The notes under the pieces: generated by a model | The model's database searches: none | What the model was told of the DNA's origin: nothing | What the model saw: the letters and a program-made list of their open reading frames with translations, nothing else | Source: Megalobrama amblycephala | Taxonomy: Eukaryota > Chordata > Actinopteri > Cypriniformes > Xenocyprididae | Direction: 5' to 3' | Assembly (NCBI RefSeq): GCF_018812025.1 | Contig: NC_063063.1 | Location: 5,312,442 to 5,376,441, forward strand | DNA: 64,000 nt | Program-made: the position numbers and the translations under genes | Part shown: in pieces, positions 12,001 through 21,239 of the stretch | Layout of the letters: every line of letters begins with the position of its first letter | How positions within the stretch are numbered: position 1 is the stretch's first letter

Positions 12001-15000
12001 AGATGTGTAATATATTCAATAACAAATGCTGTGAAACCACATGTAAAAACCATTATGATTTTTTGACGTGAAGTTTGGTCCAAAAACATCCAAAAATTCA
12101 CCCGAGATGGCAAAAATTCAATATAATTAAAATGGACTACATATACAATGCTTATTAGAGTATCGCCTTGTGAAAAAGAAGTGAATAATTGCACTGAAAT
12201 TATACTTGTAGTGTACTTTAAATCTTCAAAGTATATTTTTAAAAAACTACTTACAGATTAAGTAATAAAATAAAAGGCCACTTAAGTGTACTTAAAGAGA
12301 GTACAAAAGGTCAAAAGTTTCGCTTTAAAGCATATTTATGTTTTTTTTATATAATCTTTTGTCTTAAAGAAAGATAGTCTTTGATCATACTAAAGCATGT
12401 GTGAAGTATTTGATAATAATTTGAACTGTAGTGTCTTATTTGATATTACATTTAAAGTTAATGTGTATGTATTAAATTACAACTTGTGTAATAACAAATA
12501 TATTTAAAGGTCCAGTAAGTGATTTCTTAGAAATACTGTTGATATTTGAAATCAACACCCAAACAAACGCACCCCTCCCTTCATTGCTCCGCGGCAAAAA
12601 TAACGAAAACGCTATGCAACACAGGAAACCATTAACAGCTGGTGCATCAGACAGCTCACATATGTATGGATGAATCAGCTGTGATTCATCAGCAACAACA
12701 GCATACAACAGCATATCTTGGTTCTGTTAAACATTGCAAAAACCAATGTTACTCACGTATCGAGCAGAAACAAAGACACTTCGGCATCCATACCAACACA
12801 CCCACACAATTATAGCTGCATAATTTATCCAATTGGCTCTATAATATGCAGAAGCAGGAATAAAGGAATAAAGCGAGCATTTGCTTTATAGGCCAAACCT
12901 GAGAAAATGGCACCATCTGGTAAAAAATAGTAAAAATTTTAATTTTGAAACCTTTCATAATGAAAGCATATTAACAAACACTGCATCTTTTATAATTAAA
13001 TGGCCCTCGGATTACTGTTTTAATGGGTTTCAATGGGGACATTTTTGTCCTTAAAGGGGTAATGTCATTTATTACTCACCCTTATGCCGTTCCACACCGG
13101 TAAGACCTGTGTTAATCTTCGGAACGCAAATTAAGATATTTTTGTTGAAATCCGATGGCTCCGTGAGGCCTCATAGCCAGCAATGACATTTCCTCTCTCA
13201 AGATCCATTAATGTACTAAAAACATATTTAAATCGGTTCATGTGAGTACAGTGGTTCAATATTAATATTACAAAGCGACGCGAATATTTTTGGTGCACCT
13301 AAAAAACAAAATAACGACTTATATAGTGATGGCCAATTTCAAAACACTGCTTCAGGAAGCTTCGGAGCGTTATGATGCAATTAAGTGTTCATTAACATTA
13401 CATTTAATTAACACTTGAGTAAATTCATCTAAAGTATTTTATTTCCTTAAGTACGTTTTTAAAAAAAAAGTATGCTAAAGTGTACTTCTTCACAAGCGTT
13501 GTGTTATTAGCCTAGAAACAAACTCAACTGGATTAAGTTGCGAGTTAAGTCTCCCATGCACTTCGGTTGTGTAGTGTTATTTGTATGATGTATAAAGTTT
13601 CTATGTACAGTAGAGTGTTTGGTTTTCTAGCCTTTTCCTTCCCATGTGTTATCTTGTAAACCTCACTGTGAACCTTTCCTCCCATCCTCTTACCATCTCT
13701 AGGATCAAGCAGTGCACGGTGGTCACCATGGATGACCTCATCACTGTGCACCATGAGATGGGCCATGTTCAGTACTTCCTGCAGTACAAGGATCAACCCA
13801 TTTCTTTCCGTGATGGCGCCAACCCCGGATTCCATGAGGCCATCGGTGACGTATTGGCCCTGTCAGTCTCCACACCTAAACATCTTCAGAGCATTGGCCT
13901 GCTGGACAAGGTGGAGGAAAATAAAGGTACATCCGCAATGAAGCTTTCAACAAACACACACGCGTTAAATGCCAATCTAAACTCTAAATGTTTTTTTACC
14001 GGTCTGTAGAGAGCACTATCAACTTCCTGATGAGCATTGCCTTGGATAAGATTGCCTTCCTCCCTTTCGGCTACCTGATGGACCAGTGGAGGTGGAAAGT
14101 ATTTGATGGAAGGACCTCAAGTTCAGAGTACAACAAAGAGTGGTGGAACCTGAGGTGACCATTCTTCTACCAATCCGCACCGTTAAAGGTGTAGTAGGGC
14201 CCTATGGTTTCCGTGATACGGAATTAACTATACAATACGGAATGTCACGGAATTTGGCGAATTTAGATGAATAAATCAAATGTATGGCTGTAATCGCAAT
14301 ATAGAATAGTGTCTGTGAATATTAAACCTCAAAAAGACTATTTAAATGGGAAGTCTGCATGTTCTGCGTGAATGAGCGGTGTAGTTTGGTCTACTACATG
14401 TACTCAAGCATGCATGATGCTCGTGGTGTTTTCAGCATCTGCCGTCTCATTATAAGAGGAGGACATGAACAAATTCACTTTTTGATTAGATCAGAAAAGT
14501 AACCATTATGTTTAAAAGACAGAAATTACAATATTTACGGCTCGCGAGGAATAACTGAGAGCTTATAAACATAAGGATGCTAATCGACATAACAGGGAAC
14601 AGGTGTGAAACTAATTAGAAACCATGGTAACAAACAAAAATGTTGACAAAGAAACTAAACAGAACAAGATAATGAAACTAAGGGTGCGTTTACACGACAA
14701 AGATGTACTAAAAACGGAAATGTTTTTCGCGTACAGACGACAATGTTGTCAAAATGATCTGCGTTTACACAGATCAGAATCGAAAATGATTAAAAACGCT
14801 GTATTATTCAAAGCCAGTAGTTGGCGATGTCACTTTGTATAGAAAAATGACTGAACACGTAATACGCATGAGGAGACAATAATGGTAACGCTTTCAAAAA
14901 CTTGCACTTTGAAACCCATAAGTTTGCATTTTCAGGCTCCCAAAACACCATTGTAGTGTAAATGAAGGCCCAAAATACATACAAAGTTTTATGTTTTTAG

Positions 15001-17509
15001 TTGAAAACAGTGTTGTGTAAACGGCCCCTAAACAAGACATGATTCATGACAGCAACTTTTGGAGGGCGCAGCCTTTGAAATTATACATATTGTCAGATAC
15101 ACTCAAAAACTCAAAGGTCTTCACTACAACCTGCCAAAATAAAAGTTTAACTAAATATGTATTAAATCTCTATACCAGAAAAAAAACAAAACAAACTAAT
15201 TTCATAGGGCACTCTTATTGTTTATTGATTTTAATAAATTACTACATTCAAAAAATTTCAAATTCAATTGATTAGACTTCCTTGTTGATACAACCGGAGA
15301 TCTTAGCCAGCGATATGATATTTGCCTATAACTCAAAACATGCCGCAATATGATTACGATTTGATTAGATTCATGGGTATGCGATCGATATATCCATATT
15401 ACGATATTATGTGCCTATTACATTTTTTATTAACTCACAAATGCAACCAAAATATAACATGAACATTTAATTTAACTCTGTTAAAATTGCAAATCCAGTG
15501 TCTCTATTGGGATATCCTCAACAAAAAATACACTTTAGATTTTTAAACATTGTTATACCCCTAGTCGTTATCGTTCTTTGCTATCAGTTATATTAACATA
15601 TAAATTATGCAATGTATAAAGTTTTTTACCAGAGCTGAATTTGTCTATTTTATTGTAACAGAATGAAGTACCAGGGATTGTGTCCACCTGTACCACGCAC
15701 TGAGGAGGACTTCGACCCTGGTGCAAAGTTCCACATCCCTGCTAATGTGCCCTATGTCAGGTAGATAATAAAATAAATCACCAATGAGAAAATACCGTGA
15801 TTCTATCATGTTACACAACACATAAGCCTTTGGATTGACTGTTTATTTGGTTTGGCTTCAATAGGTACTTTGTGAGTTTTGTAATCCAGTTCCAGTTCCA
15901 CAAGGCCCTGTGTGAAGCCGCCGGTCAGCCAGCACCGCTCCACAACTGTGATATCTACCAGTCCAAAGAAGCAGGGAAACTCCTGGGGTCAGTAAATCAA
16001 TGAGTGATTTTCCAGTTTTTACAAGCACTGAGTGTAATGAAGTAGTGAGATTTGATAGATTTTCATCATTTTTGCCTGTGAAAAAAAGCTCTCTACTCTT
16101 TTCTCAGGGATGTGATGAAGATGGGCTTCAGTAAACCCTGGCCTGAAGCCATGACTTTGATTACTGGCCAGTCCAAAATGTCTGTCCAGCCTCTGATGGA
16201 GTATTTCCAACCGCTCATCGAGTGGCTGGAGGAGGAGAACAAAAAGAATGGCGACATCCTGGGATGGCCAGAGTACGACTGGACACCATACAAAAGTAAG
16301 GGTGGAGTTCATGAATCTACATCCAAATGTTGGTTTACCACTTTATTGAAAAATAAATAACCGCTGAGAAACTGGAACAAATTTCAGTCAAATGAATTGG
16401 AAGATAATAAAATTGTACTTATTTCTTGATCGTCAGATCAAGTTAGTCTTTAAAGCTCAAGCTTCAACACAATTTTAAAGCACTGGATTTAGGTGATTGT
16501 TCTTAATAGAGAAACCTTCTTTTCTGATTGTAATTATAAAAAGGCATAACTCAATTTTTCAGCACTTTTTCAGTAGTATAATATTTGGGATTGTGTTTTT
16601 ATTGTGCTTTTTAATCTATTTAAATATTTCTGAGTGCTAAAAAGTGAAATTTTGCCAAATTTCTCTATTCTGGACTAGTGCCCTACCCAGAACTTCCTTT
16701 CTATAATACATTTATAAAATACATAAAAAGCTGTTTTTCATAAGGATCAGATTTTCAGTTTACTTTGTACTGTACAAGTGTATTTGTATTATTTATAATA
16801 TTACAATAGTTAGTATAGTTATTTTTCTGTTGGTGTTTTCATATTTACGTTTCTTTGCCTTTAGCCACTGCCTGCAAAGTGCTGGATCCTTGACTGGAAA
16901 CCGAAAATAACACTCCCACTAAACTTTTGCTCTTTGTATTCTTGCAAACCAGAACAATAAAAAGACACCGCTATAACTAAAAGTTTGCTAAGAAGTATTT
17001 CCTACTAAAGCAAAGCGGTATTTGATTCTGGTCAGGCCTATCCATTACAGACCCTTTTGTCTGTTTTCTCTATTCAGGTAGCTTTGATTTTAAAATAATT
17101 TGAGGTTTGTTATAGTATGTGAGGGTTTTTATATTACAGAACAAATGAATTTCCTTTTTATTTTTCTTAATTCAGTGTTACTTGACCACTAACTATCTTC
17201 ATGTGTTAGCAAGACCCAAGGTTTATCCAACTTTTTCTCCAAAATGTAAACAATGTCACCACCATGTCACTAACAAAATGCTCCCACACTTCTCACCTGT
17301 TTGTTTTAGTCACTTCCGTGATGGAAGAGAAGCCGAAAGCAGTCAACTTCCTGGGACTGAATGTGGATGAGGCAGGCGCTGCAGCGGGTCAATGGATACT
17401 GCTGGTTCTGAGCATCGTCTTCCTGCTCGGCATCGTCTTCTTAGTCTACAGATACAGGAAGACTAAACGCTTACAGGACAAATCAATGTCTCAGATGGAG
17501 CTTAAGTAA
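2863..17509 (+). CDS. ace: ace, angiotensin-converting enzyme (3' 18 exons; gene-level entry)
   Basis: Type I membrane zinc dipeptidyl carboxypeptidase (M2 family) that makes angiotensin II and degrades bradykinin at the cell surface. The window holds exons matching human exons 8-12 and 14-26 (human exon 13 is the testis-specific one). Two M2 domains are visible. The N-domain exons run from 2863 and contain HEMGH and EAIGD. The C-domain exons contain CHASAW, HEMGH, EAIGD, KFH and the Y-x-R-Y chloride/substrate motif. A single transmembrane helix and a short basic tail close the protein. All splice phases agree, giving about 923 residues, near the matching part of human ACE. The first exons lie left of the window. 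Oddity: one extra base in the N-domain zinc exon shifts the frame. Family assignment is very secure; ace2 is excluded because two peptidase domains are present and there is no collectrin-like end. Confidence 0.96.
3170..3314 (+). CDS. ace: ace exon, N-domain
   Basis: Encodes [19 protein letters not shown] and the [14 protein letters not shown] block of the N-domain. It starts after ttttatag and ends before gtaaaa. Length 145 equals the C-domain paralogue at 14010. The split codon with the previous exon makes Glu. Confidence 0.95.
3518..3976. repeat. MITE family B, partial
   Basis: Shares aaaggatta...gtccacttttaaatac, gtcatccaagatattcatg and the internal arms with the copies at 10181, 19439 and 52695. 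Confidence 0.65.
4158..4660. repeat. dispersed repeat (cattcaaaagtttggg family)
   Basis: Begins cactacagttcaaaagtttggg and contains cattaaagaatcctgaaaaa and gaaggatcatgtgac. Related copies lie at 6611-7075, 27870-28065, 36890-37335 (inverted), 43520-43755 (inverted) and 48035-48460. Confidence 0.65.
4721..4819 (+). CDS. ace: ace exon, N-domain
   Basis: Encodes TKYQGICPP and the [17 protein letters not shown] block, which carries the Lys/His substrate carboxylate-binding residues and the start of the Y-x-R-Y motif. Acceptor cttttattag, donor gttggg. Length 99 equals the C-domain paralogue at 15662. Confidence 0.95.
4919..5041 (+). CDS. ace: ace exon, N-domain
   Basis: Encodes [16 protein letters not shown] followed by [13 protein letters not shown]. 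This completes the substrate/chloride motif (YIR joined to YF). Acceptor tcatttag, donor gtaagt. Length 123 equals the C-domain paralogue at 15865. Confidence 0.95.
5153..5364 (+). CDS. ace: ace exon, end of N-domain and linker
   Basis: Encodes [15 protein letters not shown], the [13 protein letters not shown] helix, LGWPDFNW and the linker up to EDI. The start at 5153 is chosen because CA|G restores Gln and frame with the preceding exon (acceptor ctggaag, donor gtaaga). It is 24 bases longer than its C-domain paralogue, as expected for the inter-domain linker. Confidence 0.92.
5365..5994 (+). other. ace inter-domain intron
   Basis: Intron at the position where mammals keep the testis-ACE promoter and its private exon 13. 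It contains a GC-box-like ccccgccc near 5571 and a TATAAATA at 5679-5686. A 64-codon open frame (5791-5985) stops before the next exon and does not splice in frame, so no coding exon is called. Confidence 0.5.
5995..6131 (+). CDS. ace: ace exon, start of C-domain
   Basis: Encodes [18 protein letters not shown] and [19 protein letters not shown], the first helices of the C-domain. The acceptor tcag at 5991-5994 is chosen over the upstream aaag because it gives Gly-Lys-Ile-Thr-Asp-Glu in register with other ACEs. Donor gtgagg. Confidence 0.93.
6206..6364 (+). CDS. ace: ace exon, C-domain
   Basis: 53 codons, from [15 protein letters not shown] to LPEVDLKE, helical lid region of the C-domain. 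Acceptor gctttag, donor gtaagg, phase 0 at both ends. It contains one N-glycosylation sequon (NHT). Confidence 0.95.
6497..6584 (+). CDS. ace: ace exon, C-domain
   Basis: Encodes [18 protein letters not shown] and [10 protein letters not shown]. The two cysteines are a conserved ACE disulfide pair. Acceptor ttcatag, donor gtgagt. Confidence 0.95.
6611..7075. repeat. dispersed repeat, same family as 4158
   Basis: Shares ttatttagcaaggacacatta, catcaaagaatcctgaaaaa and gaaggatcatgtgatactgaag with the copy at 4158. It sits in the ace intron before 7371. Confidence 0.6.
7371..7514 (+). CDS. ace: ace exon, C-domain
   Basis: Encodes [26 protein letters not shown] and [15 protein letters not shown]. 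Strong acceptor tgttttccag, donor gtaaat. Split Asp and Gly codons join the neighbouring exons correctly. Confidence 0.96.
7745..7936 (+). CDS. ace: ace exon, C-domain
   Basis: Encodes [34 protein letters not shown] and GPIPAHLLG, a signature block of M2 peptidases. Acceptor ttatcag, donor gtgaga. Confidence 0.97.
8097..8912. repeat. TTAA-type MITE, short terminal inverted repeats
   Basis: taaaggcacaatatgtaacg at the left is matched inverted by acatagtgtgcctttaa at the right. Lies in an ace intron. Confidence 0.55.
9001..9790. repeat. giant hairpin: inverted repeat with internal tandem units
   Basis: Left end ggaagaggattagggccaag (9004) and right end cttggccctaatcctcttcc (9767-9786) are perfect inverse copies for over 60 bases. 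The interior of each arm is a tandem array of roughly 20-25-base units, (g)ttaaattacgagaaaaaag on the left and its complement on the right, plus gataaaatgttgagaataaac units. The centre lies near 9355. A transcript could fold into one stem of about 380 base pairs. Confidence 0.9.
10181..10673. repeat. MITE family B, full-length
   Basis: The TTAA-bounded palindrome opens ttaaatgattattccac and closes gtggattaatcctttaa. The two arms carry gtcatccaagatgttcatg and its complement. 493 bases, in an ace intron. Confidence 0.75.
10988..11011. repeat. short (TG)n tract
   Basis: tgtgtgagtgtgtgtgtgtg in an ace intron. Confidence 0.6.
11218..11315 (+). CDS. ace: ace exon, C-domain
   Basis: Encodes [19 protein letters not shown] and the acidic linker to AMIAQ. 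Acceptor ttttctcag, donor gtaaga. It follows a 3.3-kb intron filled with mobile elements. Confidence 0.96.
11777..11949 (+). CDS. ace: ace exon, C-domain substrate-binding block
   Basis: Encodes [21 protein letters not shown]-like [10 protein letters not shown], and [14 protein letters not shown]. The His-Ala-Ser of CHASAW lines the active site. Acceptor cttcag, donor gtacat. Confidence 0.97.
12504..12960. repeat. repeat fragment (ttaaaggtccagtaagtg)
   Basis: Opens with the TTAA-type end ttaaaggtccagtaagtga. No matching right end was found. The call rests on resemblance of the terminus to the other TTAA families. Confidence 0.4.
13051..13377. repeat. MITE family A, left half only
   Basis: ttaaaggggtaatgtcatttattactcaccc-like start, then tcttcggaacgcaaattaag and gtgatggccaatttcaaaac, matching the left arms at 24119 and 44921. 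The right half is missing. Confidence 0.7.
13703..13926 (+). CDS. ace: ace exon, C-domain zinc-motif exon
   Basis: Encodes [15 protein letters not shown], then HEMGH (two zinc His and catalytic Glu) and FHEAIGD (third zinc ligand). Frame is open throughout. At 224 bases it is the reference for the one-base excess in the N-domain copy. Acceptor catctctag, donor gtacat. Confidence 0.98.
14010..14154 (+). CDS. ace: ace exon, C-domain
   Basis: Encodes [33 protein letters not shown] and YNKEWWNLR. Acceptor gtctgtag, donor gtgacc. Length 145, the same as the N-domain paralogue. Confidence 0.96.
14681..15030. repeat. MITE with gcgtttacac ends
   Basis: agggtgcgtttacacgac at the left and gtgtaaacggccccta at the right are inverted. 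A related fragment starts at 62837. Nothing else is recognised from 15031 to 15661. Confidence 0.6.
15662..15760 (+). CDS. ace: ace exon, C-domain
   Basis: Encodes [18 protein letters not shown] and [14 protein letters not shown], with the Lys and His that hold the substrate carboxylate. Acceptor ttgtaacag, donor gtagat. Confidence 0.96.
15865..15987 (+). CDS. ace: ace exon, C-domain
   Basis: Encodes [16 protein letters not shown] and [14 protein letters not shown]; completes the Tyr-x-Arg-Tyr motif. Acceptor ttcaatag, donor gtcagt. Confidence 0.96.
16108..16295 (+). CDS. ace: ace exon, end of C-domain
   Basis: Encodes [36 protein letters not shown] and [12 protein letters not shown], the last helices of the peptidase domain. 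Acceptor ttctcag, donor gtaagg. Confidence 0.96.
16865..16980 (+). other. ace: candidate alternative terminal exon of ace (secreted form)
   Basis: A strong acceptor (tttctttgcctttag) precedes 16865. Spliced from 16295 it reads about nine residues, TTACKVLDP, to TGA at 16891-16893, with AATAAA at 16956-16961. Such a transcript would lack the membrane anchor. Caveat: from about 16884 on, the sequence is a copy of a dispersed repeat also found inverted at 25097-25268, so the signals may be fortuitous. Confidence 0.3.
16884..17050 (-). repeat. THAP-element relic, copy 1
   Basis: Matches, in reverse orientation, the block at 25097-25268 (shared ttgctaagaagtattt, tactggaaacc / gactggaaacc, ctctttg-attcttgca). 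Overlaps the candidate alternative ace terminal exon. Confidence 0.65.
17310..17509 (+). CDS. ace: ace last exon: stalk, transmembrane helix, tail
   Basis: Encodes a juxtamembrane stalk with [17 protein letters not shown] (compare the FLGLDLDAQ region of mammalian ACE), a hydrophobic helix starting [16 protein letters not shown], a basic stop-transfer stretch (YRYRKTKR) and a short tail ending MELK then TAA. Acceptor ttgttttag. The stalk is where sheddases release soluble ACE in mammals. Confidence 0.95.
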
Positions 17510-17770
17510 AATTCTTCAAAAAGAAAACAAATCTATACCATGCAGTCATTACTTTTTGACAAGATTCACCTCTTTTTGAATGTAATGTATATTTATTATT
17601 TTTGGTCAAATTTGTTTGACTATGCAATGAAAAGTGACTTGTAATTTATTTGTAAAAAATGTCAATGTTTGACTGCTGTTTTCAATTATTTGTATAGTCT
17701 TAACTGTGTCCATTTCTGATTGATTCTACTGGTAAACCTTTATAGAATATAAAGAATTATACAGACATTC
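17510..17770 (+). other. ace: ace 3' UTR (approximate)
   Basis: AT-rich trailer after the stop. No perfect AATAAA is present; aatataaag near 17746 followed by a T/G-rich stretch is the likely cleavage region. The end is an estimate. Confidence 0.5.
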
Positions 17771-19128
17771 TGGCTTTGCTTATTGTCTGAGTGCAGGAAC
17801 ATTTCATTAAAACAGCAGCCTTCAGTTTTTAAAAACATTTTAATATCAGTACAGTAAAAAAAGCCTTTAAAGACAATGCCATTTTTTTTCTGTGAACATA
17901 CAGTATATTTTCTCATCCCTCAACCCAGGTCTGAGGTATACAAGCAGTCTGTATCATTTGCTCAGACTGTAATGAAGTCTAGTGGCTGCTCTAGTATCCA
18001 ACTCTATACCTTTAATAACAACTAAACAAGCCAACCAATATAGGCTTCCCTCTGACAACGCACTCTAACCCACCATCTGATTATAGCAAATTCCAATAAA
18101 ATATGAAACTTACTCCATATCAACATAAAAGCAATTAAGAATATCATTATTGAAAGTGGATTTATCTGAGCTGTTTTTGAAATGAAACCTCCAATCCATG
18201 TGGCTTCGCAGTACATCGTTTTATAGAAATTATAGCATTCGTTCAAGCATAAAATCTCCATTCTTCACTTGTAAAATGAATCGCACCAAAATGACAGTAG
18301 TTCTCTTCTAGTTGTTCCTCTGCAAAAAAGGGTCAACACAATACAAATTGACACAGTAGAGACAAAGATAATCTTAAACAAAAATACATTAAACTAAATG
18401 AATAAACAAGAATTGAATGACTCTCACAAAAACTGACAATTTTTACTCATATTACACCACAAAATCAAAAGAAAAATAAACATTGGCTCAACTAATAAGT
18501 GGAGTTCGGTGCAGGACTGTATATTATTTTATTGACTAATTACATGTCAGCTTTGATTTTTGCTCATATGATGCAAATATGTTTTTTTTTTTTTGCATTG
18601 CAGTAATGAGAATTTAATTGTGCTTAATCGTCATAAAAACTGAATCACAATGCAAAAACAAAATATCCTAAATTATATATATAAATATTTCAGTCATGAA
18701 ACTCGAGCACTGATTGGTTCCTCTAATGCTGTGGCATTAGCCAACCAGTTGTACATCCTCATAACCATATATTTCGTACACTAGCCTGCGATCGCCCTGC
18801 TGCGCGATTATGAAAACTTCTGTTTACCCCTCCTCCTCCCCAGCACCACTTGTAGAGATATGTTTTAATATATTCTTACAGTAGCATGTCCTTTATGTAT
18901 ATTATTTTAACTTAGCTGAACAAATTCTTGTATTTGCTCAGTAGCAGAAGATCTCATCCACCAAAATCAATATTTACATTCCATGTCCCATCCCAATAAA
19001 TGCAAATACTTCACTCCGAGAGTTATCATGACTGAAATATATAGTTTTTTTTTTTTTTTTCATTTGAAATTCACCCAACTAATGATGATAGGAACATGAT
19101 GATTTGGGCAAACATTTTACACACTTAT
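17771..19128. other. convergent intergenic / possible itga3 3' UTR
   Basis: Region between the ace and itga3 stop codons. I see no open gene. A TTTATT at about 18533 gives AATAAA on the minus strand, and T/A-rich tracts flank it. Where the itga3 trailer ends cannot be fixed. Confidence 0.4.
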
Positions 19129-20204
19129 GCCCTGTTTAAACTAGTGCGTTTTCGTTTTAAAACACAACTTTTGCTATGGTTACGCCTGTCGTTTACACTA
19201 CACCGGCGTTTTTGACCCTTGAAAATGGAGACGTTCGAAAATGCTGCAGAGCCCGTTTTAGTTTGAAAACACCGGGGTTGTGCTTCAGTGCAAACGCAGC
19301 AAATGTAGACTTTTGAAAATGATGCCGTGGCTGCCCACTTTCGCTCTGCGTATCCTTGACGACCATGTAAACAATAACATGGAGACTGAACTGCAATCTT
19401 TACTGGCTTTGTTGTCATTTTTAGCAGCCATTTTGCAGTTAAAGGATTAGTCCACTTTTAAATACACTTTTCCTGATAAATTTACTCACCCCCATGTCAT
19501 CCAAGATGTTCATGTCTTTCTTTCGTCAGTCGAAAAAGAAATGAAGGTTTTTGAGGAAAACATTCCAGGATTTTTCTCCTTACAGTGGATTTCAATGGCT
19601 ACCAACAGATTGAAGGTCAAAATGACAGTTTCAGTGCAGCTTCAAGGGCTTTAAACGATACCAGATGAGTAATAAGGGTCTTATCTAGCGAATCGATATG
19701 TCATTTTCGAAAAAAATACAACCGTTTATGCTTTATAAACAAAATATCGCCTTGAACGTACGGTTGTATTTTTTTTGAAAATCCGCTTCCTAGATAAGAC
19801 CCTTATTCTCATCTGGTATCGTTTAACGCTTGAACGCTGAATGTTCTACGCCTTCAACCTATTCTAGCCATTAAAATACGGAACGAATAACGCGGCGTTT
19901 TCCCAGTTTCGTTTTTTCGACTGACGAGAGAAAGACGAACATCTTAACTAGGGGTGTAAATTTATAGAAAAGGTATTTAAAAGGCAACTTTCAACTCTGC
20001 ATTTTTAAAGCTACCTACCTGCACAAGAGGCAACTGTTTACACTTGTACGAGCATGACCAGCGTGCATGAATGGTCATGTGACATGCGTTTTCGGTCATG
20101 TAGTATAGACGGAGATCATTTCTGAAACGCTGTGGAAATGCCAGTGTAGACGAGGATCATTTTAACACCGTTTTAAAACGAAAACGCCCTAAGGTAAACA
20201 GGGC
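19129..20204. repeat. MITE with gccctgttt ends, carrying a nested family B element
   Basis: gccctgtttaaactagtgcg (19129) and the inverse ending aaacagggc (20204) are the ends, with gttttcgttttaaaac and its complement inside. A family B copy occupies about 19439-19945. Confidence 0.7.
19439..19945. repeat. MITE family B, nested copy
   Basis: ttaaaggattagtccac start followed by gtcatccaagatgttcatg; the right arm is degraded. It lies inside the 19129-20204 element. Confidence 0.65.
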
Positions 20205-20223
20205 CTTAGACATTGTAGTCTTT

Positions 20224-20450
20224 ACTCTTAAAAATATAGGTTCCAAAAGGAGGTTTACATAGTGATGCCATAGAAGAACCATTTTTGGTTTCCAAAAGAA
20301 CCATTTTTTCTTCATGTGAAGAACATTTTAATAATCTGAAGAACCTTTTTCCACTCTAAAGAACCTTCTGTGCATTGGAAAGTTTCAGTGGATGTTAAAG
20401 GTTCTTCATTGAACCACTGATGCCAATAAAGAACCTTTATTTTTAAGAGT
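20224..20450. repeat. small palindromic MITE
   Basis: actcttaaaaatataggttc at the left and gaacctttatttttaagagt at the right are near-perfect inverse ends; the interior is full of agaacc/ggttct motifs. Confidence 0.75.
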
Positions 20451-21068
20451 CTTCCTCCATGGGAGGAAGTAGCTGGGGAAGAATGGACTAGTTCTTAAAC
20501 TTACACAGTGTCGCAAAATGAGCATCTAAACAAAATGCAATTAAATTCAGCAGAACTGGAAATCATGTCCTCAGTGTTGTTTGATGAGAACTGGTCTCAG
20601 ATCAATTATAGCATGATGGATAATGTCAATGAGCAAAAATGACCCACTGCTTTGGCAGGTAAACTAGCAGACACCTTCTGACCTCAACATAAGAGGGGAA
20701 GTTAGTTAGTATTTCACCTTGATTACATTAAAAACCTATAATAATGCAAAAAAAAAGCACATACTTAAAACCAAAACATATTTACATGTTCATGAAGATT
20801 TAAAAATAATCAAATAAATCAATTCATTATTACTAGGTCAGAGGTGTCCCAGACAATCTGGCTTTGCTGAAAGTGGTTTAACGGTCTACAAAACATGATA
20901 TTGCACACAGACCAACAGACATTTCAAAACATGTTCTCAATAGCTCACTGCGTATGAATGACAGGTTCAAACGCCAGTGTCCAGTGTCCGTTGAGTTTTC
21001 CGGGGTTAATAAAAGACATCCTCCAATCATCACACTCCCCTGGCTCTGGACGGAGAGAGGTGAATAGG

Positions 21069-21239
21069 TCAGTAGTAAAATTCATGCATTTCTGTCCAGT
21101 TGGTGACCCAGAGTTTCTTGCTCAGTTCTTGCTCGGGCTGAAAGGCCAAGTTACACTTATAGCGTTCTTCTTTGCATACTTTCACACCGTGGTACTTTGG
21201 CATTATCCTGTAGTAAACAGCCCTCTTGAAGAAACCACA
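21069..21239 (-). CDS. itga3: itga3 exon 26, alternative cytoplasmic tail B
   Basis: 56 residues starting [18 protein letters not shown], then KEERYK and [14 protein letters not shown] with TGA. This matches the alpha3B tail family (YYxIMPKYH, WVTxW, final YY). Acceptor cttgagcag is phase 0, like exon 25, so the two tails are alternatives. Confidence 0.94.
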   Translation of the reverse strand, partial: CGFFKRAVYYRIMPKYHGVKVCKEERYKCNLAFQPEQELSKKLWVTNWTEMHEFYY

